Origin: JBAPRR01 sp049281195
GTDB lineage: Bacteria > Actinomycetota > Acidimicrobiia > Acidimicrobiales > CAVXTF01
NCBI GenBank assembly: GCA_049281195.1
Contig: JBAPRR010000169.1
Span: 1 to 25,883 of the forward strand
Length of the DNA: 25,883 bases
Direction: 5' to 3'
Shown here: positions 1 to 7,852 of the stretch, in pieces
Numbering within the stretch: the first letter of the stretch is position 1
Layout of the letters: every line of letters starts with the position of its first letter
Translations under genes and position numbers: made by a program
The notes under the pieces: model-generated
Told to the model about the DNA's origin: nothing
The model's input: only the letters and a program-made list of their open reading frames with translations
Database searches by the model: none

Positions 1-1098
1 CTCGACCAGTACGGGAGTACCGCCGGTCCCCGGCGAGTAGGACGAACCCCAACAACGACTCGGGGTTGGACACGTCAAAGAGCCGAGCGTTCCGATCCCC
101 GCCAAGGACCGGTCCGGCTCCCAAGACCTGCCGCCGTTGTTCGTGAACGCGGCAAGCTCGCTCCCGGCGGGACCAGATTCAATCCCTTCCTCACAAGACA
201 AAGAGGTCGGGCACGCAACGTCGACCCAGTAAACACCCGCGTCGGCATCGGACATCGAAATTGAAGTGTTGATGAAGGCACTTGGAAACGAGGAATTGTC
301 CCAACTTCTCCCACTGTTGGTCGTGTACATCGAGAAGATCGTCGAGTTTCTGTCGTCTCCGGAGACGACACAATGATCCGCGTCGCCGCAGCTGATATCG
401 GTCAGAGTTTCTATGGTCGCACTGACTACCTGCCACGATCGGCCCGAATCGAGCGTTCGTACGATGGTCGATCCAAGCCCCGACTGGTCGTAGAACGCGA
501 GACATTCACGGGTAGTCGGACAGCTAATCCCGTCCAACGACGGGACGCCTGGTACCGGGTCGGTCGTCCAGGTGAGTCCGAGGTCGTGCGTCACCGCCAC
601 GCCCCCCTGGCCACGCCCGAACCCGTTGACCGCGAAGCACAAATTGGCCGATGGACACGCAAGGCCAGCGTCGCTTTCGATGGTGGGATCGGCCGGAGAT
701 CTAGTCCATGTCCGCCCTCCATCGATCGACCTCATTACTACGCGGTTTTGAAGACCGTCTTCGACGACCGCCATGCAATCCTCAGCTGTCGGGCACGCGA
801 TCGTCCCGTCGACCTCGGTCGGAATCGCTTCGACAGGCTTCCAATCGAAGACGATCCTTTTTGCTCCGGACCCAGCCCCACGGGGCGCGTTGGCTCCGGG
901 TCTCGAATGCGAGCGATTGGCCGGCGGACCAGATTGCGAGGCCTTATACGCAAGGAAGGCCCCCACTACCACTGCCACGATCGCAGTGTTGCGTGCGATC
1001 CGGATGCGCCGACGACGCCGTGCCTCTTTAATGAGCAGTTCCGGAGACTCGACGTCGGGATAGCTGACCCGTGGCGTCCGCTCGATCGTGGTGCTCAT
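1..1098 (-). CDS. Membrane-anchored BNR/YCF48-like beta-propeller protein (3' end outside window)
   Basis: Seen: an open frame of 366 codons with no stop runs from an ATG at 1098 to the window edge, so the C-terminus is missing. An AGGA ribosome site lies 3 nt before the ATG. The N-terminus (residues 1-33) is charged and ends in RRRRRIRIAR-like basic residues. One hydrophobic stretch follows at about 37-51 (AIVAVVVGAFLAY), then a Pro/Gly/Ser linker, then repeats. Each repeat carries a Cys-x5-Cys pair (ACPTAEDC, ACPSANLC, SCPTTREC, SCGDADHC, ACPTSLSC, TCPTPSRC) and most have an Asp-box-like segment (SIDGGRTW, NSGRSW, NNGGRSW). Known: such repeats form beta-propellers in sialidase/YCF48-like proteins. 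Inference: single-pass membrane protein with the propeller outside the cell. Ligand or enzyme activity is unknown. It shares the C-x5-C signature with the protein at 2599-4566. Confidence 0.82.
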   Translation of the reverse strand, partial: MSTTIERTPRVSYPDVESPELLIKEARRRRRIRIARNTAIVAVVVGAFLAYKASQSGPPANRSHSRPGANAPRGAGSGAKRIVFDWKPVEAIPTEVDGTIACPTAEDCMAVVEDGLQNRVVMRSIDGGRTWTRSPADPTIESDAGLACPSANLCFAVNGFGRGQGGVAVTHDLGLTWTTDPVPGVPSLDGISCPTTRECLAFYDQSGLGSTIVRTLDSGRSWQVVSATIETLTDISCGDADHCVVSGDDRNSTIFSMYTTNSGRSWDNSSFPSAFINTSISMSDADAGVYWVDVACPTSLSCEEGIESGPAGSELAAFTNNGGRSWEPDRSLAGIGTLGSLTCPTPSRCWGSSYSPGTGGTPVLVE

Positions 1099-1209
1099 GG
1101 TCCTACTCTAGCTAGTACAATCCTTCAGCGCTCGAAGAGCGGCATCCCCACCTTGCACCGGCGATGGCGTCTCGGGGTTGGGGAGCGACCTCGGTCGGAT
1201 TTCAAGCGA

Positions 1210-1246
1210 GATGCCACAGAAGCATGCAGCCTCGGAAGGTGGCATC
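1210..1246. other. Inverted repeat overlapping the stop of the GloVer gene
   Basis: GATGCCAC at 1210-1217 is the exact reverse complement of GTGGCATC at 1239-1246, with a 21-nt loop. It spans the stop codon of the upstream minus-strand gene (1245-1247). It could fold in the transcript as a weak terminator or stabilising hairpin, but there is no T-run and the loop is long, so the function is unproven. Confidence 0.25.
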
Positions 1247-2546
1247 AGGGTTCGATCTGGTACAGGGTTCCGCACCCGGGGACCCCGCCAGGACCGCCAT
1301 CGCTGCAACCTGACCCCGTCCCTCCGGACCTTGTCGTACCGAGAAGATCGCCATTGGCTTCAGACACAAGTGGCCCCCACTGCGGCTCGGCCCCGTCCGG
1401 TGGCCCGGTGAAGCGGTACACGCTCTTGAAGCGGTAGGTGGAGCCGGTCGGGATTAGCTCGAACACGGTCCCGCAGCCGCCCTTGCAGCCCGTGCCCCCT
1501 CCCGAAGCGGTACCGAAAAGATCGCCGTCGCCTTGAAGAAGGACCGGAGCTTGCAGAAGTTCGCCCTGCTCGGAGGTGAAGCCGTGAAGCACTCGCTCCG
1601 AGTACCCCGCGCCAGTCGGGATGAGCTCGAAGACGGTTCCTTCACCGCCCGCATCGCCGCCGTACTCGGTTGTACCGAAAATGTCGCCGGTGCTTGTGCT
1701 CATGGTCAAGGCGGAGAATGGATTCGAACCGTCCGCTCCACCCTTGAAGTTATAGAGATCGGCGTAGACATAGCCCTTGGCATTGGGACGAAGGCGGAAG
1801 ACCAAGCCATCGGTATGGACGCTTCCGTCGCCGTAGCCCGTGCCGTACAGCGTTCCATTCCTAGCCATCGTCAGCCCGGCTTGGGGCAGCGCTGCCGCGT
1901 AGGAGAATGTGTGTAGCACCTGCTCGTGATATCCGTTCTTGGTCGGGCTGAGCTCGAAGACCACACCGCCGTTGGTCGTACCACCGAACTGAGTCACGCC
2001 GAAGAGATCACCCGAGGCGTTCAGTTGCAACGTCCCGATCGGTTGCCCCCCGTCTTCACCGCCCGTGAAGGTGTGTATCACCGTCTCGACGTAACGCGGT
2101 CCTGACGGAACCAACTCGAAGGCCGTGCCCTGCTGATCGGCTCCACCGACAGTGGTCACTCCGAACAGGTCTCCCTTGCTGTTCACCACGACGTTGCCGT
2201 CCGGCTTGGATCCGTCGCCTTTCGCCCCGAAGGTGTGCAGGATGGTCTCGGTGTATGCGGCTCCGCTCGGCGTGAGCTTGTAGACATCCCCGTCGCCGAG
2301 TTTGCCGCCGAACGTTGTGGTGCCGTAGAGCGTTCCCCCTGCTCCGATGGACACACCTGACAGAGGCCCCGCCCCGTTAGGGCCATCGAAGTCATAGAGA
2401 ATCTGCTCGGGCTGCAAATGCGACGAAGCCGCTGCCGGCGCGCCGGAAACACCAACCAACACCGACGCGGTCATGGCGCCGGCCACGCCCGCAGACCGAA
2501 CGGCTCGCACACCTCGTCCTGCACGCGACATGCCCCGTCCTCTCAT
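1245..2546 (-). CDS. Secreted seven-unit GloVer-repeat protein
   Basis: About 433 residues from the ATG at 2546, which has an AAGGGGAG site 6 nt upstream. An ATG at 2531 (428 aa) also has a good site (AGAGGA) and gives a more usual signal peptide, so the start is ambiguous. After a basic stretch and a hydrophobic segment ending near APAAASS (Sec signal peptide), seven repeats of about 50-60 residues fill the protein. Each runs as an xxLHTFxG.DG.xP start, a GDLFGTTxxGG core and a GTVFELxPxG end. This is the GloVer (Gloeo/Verruco, TIGR03803) repeat. Seven units suggest one seven-bladed beta-propeller (inference). The last two units contain Cys-rich Gly loops. No catalytic motif is recognised. 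The gene lies 52 bp downstream of the 14-repeat gene and is probably cotranscribed with it. Function is unknown, perhaps surface binding or recognition. Confidence 0.85.
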   Translation of the reverse strand: MRGRGMSRAGRGVRAVRSAGVAGAMTASVLVGVSGAPAAASSHLQPEQILYDFDGPNGAGPLSGVSIGAGGTLYGTTTFGGKLGDGDVYKLTPSGAAYTETILHTFGAKGDGSKPDGNVVVNSKGDLFGVTTVGGADQQGTAFELVPSGPRYVETVIHTFTGGEDGGQPIGTLQLNASGDLFGVTQFGGTTNGGVVFELSPTKNGYHEQVLHTFSYAAALPQAGLTMARNGTLYGTGYGDGSVHTDGLVFRLRPNAKGYVYADLYNFKGGADGSNPFSALTMSTSTGDIFGTTEYGGDAGGEGTVFELIPTGAGYSERVLHGFTSEQGELLQAPVLLQGDGDLFGTASGGGTGCKGGCGTVFELIPTGSTYRFKSVYRFTGPPDGAEPQWGPLVSEANGDLLGTTRSGGTGSGCSDGGPGGVPGCGTLYQIEP

Positions 2547-2598
2547 GCCCCGCTCCCCTTCTGGTCCGTCCTCTTTTTGTCTCTCAGCCAACCTCAGG

Positions 2599-4566
2599 TC
2601 AGGTGGAGCCGACGACGACGTGGTAGTGGTTGTCGGTGGCGATGCACAGGTCGGTGCCGGCACACGACACCGCCACCAGCCAGCGCCCCGGATCGACCTG
2701 GTCGATCGACCACTCCGCGGCACCGCCCGTCGGGTGTTTGGATGTGAGCACGTCGCCGTGGTCGTCGGTGGCGACACAGAACTTGTTGCTGGCGCACGAC
2801 ACCGCGAAGAGATGATCGGTGCCGTCGATGTCCGTGAACGTCCATGCCGCTGCTCCGCCAGTCGGGTCGGCGGAGGTGATGATCCCGCCCCGGCTGTCGA
2901 CCGCAACGCAGAAGGTGGCGCTGGCACAGGTGACGGCGTCGAGGCCGTTGGCATCGACGCCGGCCGTCACGGTCCACGCCGATGGCCCGCCGGTGGGATC
3001 GGTCGACGTGACCACGCCGCCGCTGTAATCGACACCGACGCACAGGGTCACTGTCGGACACGAGATCGATGTCAGGTACCCGGCAGGGTCGAGAAATGCA
3101 TCGGTGATCCAGTCAGATGCCGGACCGGTCGGGTCCGTGGAGGTGATGATGCCGCCGGACCCGTTGGTGGTGACGCACAGCGTCTTCGCCGGACACGAGA
3201 TGCTGGTCAGGCTCTGGCCCCCCGAGATGTTGACGTCGGTCCAGGAGGCGGTGGGACTGGACGGCTTGGTCGACGTGAGGACGTCACCCTCGCCGTCGGC
3301 GGCGACGCACAGTTTGGCCGACGGGCATGCGATGCCTTCGAAGGGATAGAGCTCACCGTCATGGACATCGATCGCGCGTGGCTTCCACGACGATGTTCCC
3401 CCCAACGGATTCGTCGCGGTGATCAGGTTGCCGACGGAGTCGCCGGCAATGCAGAAGATGGTGGTGCGGCAGTCGACGGCGTTGATCGGGTGCGTCAGCA
3501 CCAGGCCGGTGGCGGTAACCCAGGTCGGCGGGTTGTCAGTCGGGTCCGCGGCCGCGGTCAGGTTTCCCGCCGCGTCGCCGCCGGCGCATAGATCGGCGGC
3601 GCCGCAGCTCAACGCGGTGACAGACGCCGAGGTGGCCTGGCTCGAGGTCCACGTTCCGCCAGTGGCACCGACGTCGGTGGACACGAACACCCGTCCCAGC
3701 ACGTCGCCAACGGCACACAGACCGGCAGAAGTGCAGGTCCCCGATTCGAACTGCGCCCCGTTACCGCCGTTGGTGTCGATCTGGGTCACCGTCCAACTAC
3801 CTGGCGTGTCCGGCGTATTTGTAGTCAGGACGTCTCCGTTCAGGTCGGTGCCCACACAGATGTCGGCGGCGGTGCAGCTCATGGAGTTGACGGGGTCGGT
3901 CGCGTCTATGTTCTCGACACTCCAGGACTGGCCGTTCGGATCGGTCGACACCACGACGTCGCCGTTGTCGTCGCCGCCGACACACAACGTGGTCTGCGGA
4001 CATGACATGGAGATGACCGGGCGGCTGCCGACGTGCACTCCCGTCCACGCCGAGGATCCGCCGGTCGGGTTCGTCGACACGTAGATGTCGCCCTGCTCGT
4101 CCCCGGCCACGCACAGAGAAGTGGACTGGCACGAGATCGACACGCCCGACCAGCCGACCGCGGTGATGGTCCAGGTGCCTGCGCCGGAGGCGCCGGGATC
4201 GGTGGAGGTGAGTACGTTGCCTGCTGAGTCCACGGCGACGCACAGGTCGGTGCCGGGGCACGACACAGCATCGATGCCGATAGCACCGTCGACATCGGAG
4301 ACCGACCACGCCGAGGCCCCGCCGGTGGGATTGGTCGAGGTGAGGACGTCACCGGTGGCAGTCACCGCCACGCAGAGGTTCGCGTCGGGGCACGACTGGC
4401 CCGCGATCTCGCCCGGGACGCCGTTTTCGGGGATCGGTCTGACGGCCGTCACCGCCCAGGAAAGGCGTTGGGCCGCAGCTGCCGGCTGAGAACCGGAGGC
4501 GACGAGCATCGTGGAGAAGGCAAAGGCCGTGAGCGCTACGGCTTTGAGGATGTGCGCCGTGCTCAC
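2599..4566 (-). CDS. Secreted 14-unit Cys-pair repeat protein (double propeller?)
   Basis: 655 residues from a GTG at 4566; a GGGAG lies 13 nt upstream, which is rather far. Residues 1-32 are a Sec signal peptide (hydrophobic core VALTAFAFSTMLVA, then QPAAAAQ). The rest is 14 repeats of about 43-46 residues, the last one partial. Each contains SCPxxxLCVAxD (Cys-x5-Cys), GDVxTSTDPTGG and a W in the next strand (AWTV). All 14 Cys pairs are preserved, which suggests one disulfide per unit after export (inference). Two times seven units would fit two seven-bladed propellers (inference). The repeat period of about 132 bp gives strong DNA-level similarity along the gene. No enzyme motif is visible. 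It probably heads a transcript with the GloVer gene and possibly the membrane-anchored gene, all three being propeller-like. Confidence 0.85.
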   Translation of the reverse strand: MSTAHILKAVALTAFAFSTMLVASGSQPAAAAQRLSWAVTAVRPIPENGVPGEIAGQSCPDANLCVAVTATGDVLTSTNPTGGASAWSVSDVDGAIGIDAVSCPGTDLCVAVDSAGNVLTSTDPGASGAGTWTITAVGWSGVSISCQSTSLCVAGDEQGDIYVSTNPTGGSSAWTGVHVGSRPVISMSCPQTTLCVGGDDNGDVVVSTDPNGQSWSVENIDATDPVNSMSCTAADICVGTDLNGDVLTTNTPDTPGSWTVTQIDTNGGNGAQFESGTCTSAGLCAVGDVLGRVFVSTDVGATGGTWTSSQATSASVTALSCGAADLCAGGDAAGNLTAAADPTDNPPTWVTATGLVLTHPINAVDCRTTIFCIAGDSVGNLITATNPLGGTSSWKPRAIDVHDGELYPFEGIACPSAKLCVAADGEGDVLTSTKPSSPTASWTDVNISGGQSLTSISCPAKTLCVTTNGSGGIITSTDPTGPASDWITDAFLDPAGYLTSISCPTVTLCVGVDYSGGVVTSTDPTGGPSAWTVTAGVDANGLDAVTCASATFCVAVDSRGGIITSADPTGGAAAWTFTDIDGTDHLFAVSCASNKFCVATDDHGDVLTSKHPTGGAAEWSIDQVDPGRWLVAVSCAGTDLCIATDNHYHVVVGST

Positions 4567-4657
4567 CGTCAGGACCGTACTCCCGATCGGGCCCGCTCAG
4601 CGGGGTCGTGATCCCAAGGTTGTGTCAAAACGCCCGCGTTCCCGGCGATAGCGGGCA

Positions 4658-5524
4658 GTGAAGAAAATGAACCATCATTGCGTCGAGATGCCGTGGTTCC
4701 CGGACTTCGCCAATGCCGTCGCGCTGGTCCGCAACCAGACCCGTGCCGCAGGTCTCGATGATCCGGTGGCGCAGTATTTCGAGGCTCTGAATACCGGTGA
4801 CACTCGCGCTTTGGAAGATGTTTGGCCGGGCGACGTGGTGATCTACGACCCCCGCGCCGGTGAGGTCCGCAGCCACCGGCAGCTGCGGCGATTCGTCAGC
4901 CACAATCAATCATGGCTGGGCGAGCACCACGCCCGCATCGAGACGGTGGCCTCCACCGTGGTCGCCGGGCGGGCCGTCGTGGAAATGCTGGCCCATCTGA
5001 CCGACGACGGGACCATCTTGGCTTGGCCGATAGCGGTCGTGGCCGAATCCCCGGATGACCGGTCGGTGGTGTTCCGCACCTACTGCAGCCAGTTGCCGGT
5101 CGATGGAAAGCGTCACATCAGGCCTCCCGTGCTGGAACCCGGAGATGTCCACCCCGGTGATGTGGTCGGTCGCTACCTGGCCGCTCTAGCCGCGGGGGAC
5201 GCCGAAGCGATAGTGGACACCTTCACTTCGGACGGGTACTTCCGCGAAGCCATCGGGTCGCACTTCATCCACCGCGGCACAGCTGAGCTCCATTCGTTCT
5301 TCGCCACATGCTTCAGCGCGGGCGGCGGCATCGACCTGCAGTACTGCGTGGGTACTGATGACGGAGTGCGCTGCGCCCTGGAATACAACTGCGTCCGCTG
5401 GGGCAGCCACGCGGTGACGCCGCAGGCCGGAATCGCGGTGTACGAGCGCAACCAGGACGGTCTGTTGACAGCCGCGCGCATCTACGACGACATCGAAGCA
5501 CCCTTCGAGCGATCCGCTCAGTGA
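4658..5524 (+). CDS. Tandem SnoaL/NTF2-like protein
   Basis: Up to 288 residues. The frame opens with GTG 4658, then ATG 4667 and ATG 4688. None has a convincing ribosome site, so the N-terminus is uncertain by up to 10 residues. Two similar halves are seen. Residues about 35-150 begin DPVAQYFEALNTGDTRALED. Residues about 165-280 begin VVGRYLAALAAGDAEAIVDT. Each starts with the helix pattern typical of SnoaL-like/NTF2-like cone folds and continues with alternating beta strands. Known: the fold covers polyketide cyclases, isomerases and non-enzymatic ligand binders, so no reaction can be assigned. It stands alone on the plus strand, diverging from the propeller genes and converging on the SDR gene with 16 bp between stops. 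Confidence 0.8.
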   Translation: MKKMNHHCVEMPWFPDFANAVALVRNQTRAAGLDDPVAQYFEALNTGDTRALEDVWPGDVVIYDPRAGEVRSHRQLRRFVSHNQSWLGEHHARIETVASTVVAGRAVVEMLAHLTDDGTILAWPIAVVAESPDDRSVVFRTYCSQLPVDGKRHIRPPVLEPGDVHPGDVVGRYLAALAAGDAEAIVDTFTSDGYFREAIGSHFIHRGTAELHSFFATCFSAGGGIDLQYCVGTDDGVRCALEYNCVRWGSHAVTPQAGIAVYERNQDGLLTAARIYDDIEAPFERSAQ

Positions 5525-5552
5525 CCGGCTCGCGCTCGGCTCAGTGACCGGC
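5516..5552. repeat. 14-bp direct repeat carrying both convergent stop codons
   Basis: GCTCAGTGACCGGC occurs at 5516-5529 and again at 5539-5552, offset 23 bp. The first copy contains the TGA of the SnoaL-like gene (5522-5524). The second contains the reverse-strand stop of the SDR gene (5541-5543). A short tandem duplication at the gene junction explains it. The effect is that both genes end within the same duplicated word. Confidence 0.6.
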
Positions 5553-6257
5553 GATCTGGCCGCCGTCGATGTGCAGGATCTCGCCGGTGATGAACGGTGA
5601 AGACTCGAGGAACAGGATGCCGTTGACGATGTCGCTTACCTGGCCCACGTGCCCCACCGGCGGCAGCTGCGAGCCCAGCCCGGCGTAACTCTCCGCAGGA
5701 TGCACAGGGGTCTGGATGATGCCCGGCGAGACGGCGTTCACCCGGATGCCACGCGACGCGTACTCGATGGCCAGTGACTTTGTGGCTGAGGCCAGACCAC
5801 CTTTGGTGAGCGACGTCAACACAGAGGGCGCGCTCGAGTTCGCGTAATCGGCCAGGGTCGTGGAGATGTTGACGATGTGGCCGCTTCGGTGTTTCAACAT
5901 CTCGGGGATCACGGCCTGTGTCATCGTGAAGAATCCGGTCAGATTGACCCCGATCACCATTTCATAGTCTTTGGCGGTGTAGTCGGTGAACGGCTTGGAG
6001 ATGTACACGCCGGCATTGTTGATGAGGGTGTCGATCCGGCCGAAGCGGGCGAGCGTCGCGCTGATGATCCGCTCCGCGGTGGCGGCATCGGAAATGTCCC
6101 CGTCAACGGTGAGCACGTTCGGATCATCGCCGGGCTTGATGGTCCGCGATGTGGCCACCACCGCCCAGTCCCGTCGCCGGTACTCCGCTACGAGGCCGGC
6201 GCCGATGCCTTGAGAACCTCCGGTGACGATGACGACCTTTTGATTCCCTTCGCTCAT
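5541..6257 (-). CDS. SDR family protein with Thr at the catalytic Tyr position
   Basis: 238 residues, the usual length for a classical short-chain dehydrogenase/reductase. Seen: dinucleotide-binding TGGSQGIG (12-19), NNAG (80-83), N105, catalytic-region Ser in NIS (S132), K152 in TKGG, and a C-terminal DGGQ. The Tyr of the YxxxK pair should sit at residue 148 but reads Thr (TSLTK). A nearby Tyr (ADYAN, 138) is in the wrong register. I recall SDR proteins with xSLTKGG in other bacteria, so this may be a subfamily trait. If so, it is either an altered chemistry or a non-catalytic binder. The ATG (6257) overlaps the TGA of the upstream pseudogene (ATGA). No clear ribosome site is seen, so translation probably depended on coupling. 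Substrate unknown. Confidence 0.88.
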   Translation of the reverse strand: MSEGNQKVVIVTGGSQGIGAGLVAEYRRRDWAVVATSRTIKPGDDPNVLTVDGDISDAATAERIISATLARFGRIDTLINNAGVYISKPFTDYTAKDYEMVIGVNLTGFFTMTQAVIPEMLKHRSGHIVNISTTLADYANSSAPSVLTSLTKGGLASATKSLAIEYASRGIRVNAVSPGIIQTPVHPAESYAGLGSQLPPVGHVGQVSDIVNGILFLESSPFITGEILHIDGGQIAGH

Positions 6258-6465
6258 GAGCTGTGGAGTGTGCCGCTGCTTGACGCAGGATCGTTGGGGT
6301 GTGGCGTCAGGGGAGTCACCTCATCGGTGCGCCACACCGCCAGCAGTGATCCTCCGCGGCCAGTTCGCTCGAATGTGGCGCCTCACGGCTGCGTATTTCG
6401 TCGACGTCCCCCACCGATGTTCCGTCCGGAACGTGGGTGGTCATGGTGACGAGATATTCGGTCAC
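6254..6465 (-). pseudogene. Remnant of a muconolactone delta-isomerase-like gene (internal out-of-frame deletion)
   Basis: Seen: a strong GGAGGAGG site precedes GTG 6465, which opens VTEYLVTMTTHVPDGTS, then IRSREAPHSSELAAEDH. After that the frame turns to an unrelated tail and stops at TGA 6316-6318 (49 aa). A different frame resumes at 6343 with LAVWRTDEVTPLTPHPNDPA and ends at TGA 6254-6256, overlapping the SDR start as ATGA. From recalled family sequences, intact muconolactone-isomerase-like proteins are about 95 residues and join these two segments through some 35 more residues (a GEWRTLGLF-type middle). The middle is absent and the join is out of frame. Inference: one deletion of roughly 110 bp inactivated the gene while leaving its ribosome site and its coupling to the SDR. 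It was probably once an aromatic-ring-degradation or detoxification enzyme. Confidence 0.78.
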
Positions 6466-6508
6466 GAACCTCCTCCCTCACGCTTCGGTGACGCGCCGGC
6501 TGTTGCCG

Positions 6509-7852
6509 CTAAGCGGGCTGGCGTGCCGTCCGGATCTGCTTACGAAGCGCCTTTAAGGCGGCGACGTAAATCTCTGAGAACGTAGGGAACGGCTGGATAG
6601 TGTCACGCAGCACGTCCAACGGCACCTTGGCGCGGATCGCGAGCGTGGCTTGCTGCAACCATTCGCCGGCCTCCGGTCCGAGCGCATACGCGCCGGTCAA
6701 CACGTCGCCGTCACTCAGAACAGTCAAGAAGCCTTTGGATTGCGCGTAGGCATGGGTGTAGGTGGCGGTCTTGGCCACCTCCGAGATGGGGACTGTGGCG
6801 GTGAACGGGGCTTCGGATGCGCCCACGGACGCGGCCTGAGGATCGGTGTACACCACGTCGGGAATGGCCTCGTAATGGGCCTCGCGCGGCTCGCCGAGAA
6901 TATTGGCTGCGACCACCTCGCCCTGGTACTTGCCGACGTGCGTGAGCAGACGCACGCCGGTGACGTCGCCGATCGCCCACAAACCCTCGCCCGCGCACAA
7001 ATGGCTGTCAATCTTTATGCCGTGCGCGTCGAACTGCACAGCGACAGTCTCGAGACCGATCCCGTCCACCCGGGGACGACGGCCGGTTCCCAACAGCAAG
7101 TGATCGCCACGCACCTCGCGGCCGTTGTCGAGCGTCAGCACGTAGTCCTCGCCGTCACGTCGGGCCGCCGTGGCCAGGACGCCCAAGATCAGTTCGATGC
7201 CGTCGCCACGTAGCACCTCACCGAGCGCCTCTCCGAGTGGCGCCGGTTCCCGGCCCAGCACATGTTGCGCACCCTCGACCAGAACCACCTCGCCGCCCAG
7301 GCGACGCACGGCTTGGGCCATCTCCGAGCCCACCGGCCCGCCACCCAGTATCACCAGGCGCCGGGGCACCGCCTTCATGCCGGTCACCTCGCGGTTGCTC
7401 CACACCCCCTCGAGCGCGGACAGCCCGGGGACGGGGGGCGTGATCGGGTCCGAGCCGGTCGCCACCACGATGTGCCTGGCATTGTGGGGAACGCCGTCCA
7501 CCTCGACCACGCCGGTACCGGCCAGCTTGCCGGTGCCACGCAGAAGATCGATTCCCTTGTCGTCGAGCCACTTCACCTGTGCCGCATCGGAATAGTCCGA
7601 CACCATAAAGTCGCGGTACGCCAGTGCCGCCTCCACGTCGACCTGGGCATTGACCGCGGCCTCACGCGCGTCATGGGCCGCCTCGCCGGGACGCAACAGC
7701 GTCTTGGACGGGATGCAGGCGTAGTAGGAGCACTCGCCGCCGGCAAGCGCGCGTTCGACCACGGCGACCCGCAGTCCGCCATCGGCCAATTCCCCGGCGC
7801 AGTGCTCGCCCGGCGAGCCGGCGCCCAACACGATGACGTCGTAGCTACTCAT
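6509..7852 (-). CDS. Dihydrolipoamide dehydrogenase/mercuric reductase-like flavoprotein
   Basis: 447 residues from ATG 7852 with GGAG 7 nt upstream; the ATG overlaps the stop of the preceding 61-aa gene (ATGA). Order of domains: FAD-binding GAGSPGE (10-16), redox-active GGECSYYACIPSK with C41 and C46, NAD(P)-binding LGGGPVGSE near 175, the second FAD motif AIGDVTG, and a C-terminal dimerisation domain. This is a class I pyridine-nucleotide disulfide oxidoreductase. In lipoamide dehydrogenase and glutathione reductase the C-terminus has a His-Pro-Thr/x-x-Glu base. Here that segment is FPTFSE, so the His is missing. The CSYYAC pair and the FPTFSE end recur together in a known uncharacterised actinobacterial subfamily (recalled). 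The physiological disulfide is unknown. The operon context (VOC, SDR, glycosidase) suggests a redox stress role. Confidence 0.9.
   Translation of the reverse strand: MSSYDVIVLGAGSPGEHCAGELADGGLRVAVVERALAGGECSYYACIPSKTLLRPGEAAHDAREAAVNAQVDVEAALAYRDFMVSDYSDAAQVKWLDDKGIDLLRGTGKLAGTGVVEVDGVPHNARHIVVATGSDPITPPVPGLSALEGVWSNREVTGMKAVPRRLVILGGGPVGSEMAQAVRRLGGEVVLVEGAQHVLGREPAPLGEALGEVLRGDGIELILGVLATAARRDGEDYVLTLDNGREVRGDHLLLGTGRRPRVDGIGLETVAVQFDAHGIKIDSHLCAGEGLWAIGDVTGVRLLTHVGKYQGEVVAANILGEPREAHYEAIPDVVYTDPQAASVGASEAPFTATVPISEVAKTATYTHAYAQSKGFLTVLSDGDVLTGAYALGPEAGEWLQQATLAIRAKVPLDVLRDTIQPFPTFSEIYVAALKALRKQIRTARQPA

Noticed and set aside
373..1437. Long plus-strand open frame of 354 codons
   Set aside because: It lies opposite the BNR-like gene, has Arg/Pro-rich composition with no family pattern, and runs past the true gene ends. 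It is an antisense shadow typical of high-GC DNA.
2547..2954. N-terminal extension of the GloVer protein
   Set aside because: This stretch is Arg/Ser/Thr-rich shadow of the neighbouring gene; a signal peptide and ribosome sites place the start at 2546 or 2531.
2473..3591. Long plus-strand open frame of 372 codons with Gly/Asp/Val repeats
   Set aside because: Its repetitiveness is the mirror of the Cys-pair repeats on the minus strand, and it has no signal peptide or ribosome site.
3419..4084. Second plus-strand open frame inside the 14-repeat gene
   Set aside because: Another antisense reading of the same repeats with no independent support.
2599..4566. Regular 132-bp period as a possible CRISPR or satellite array
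   Set aside because: The repeats are diverged, keep one open frame and conserve codons for Cys, Asp and Trp. They are protein repeats.
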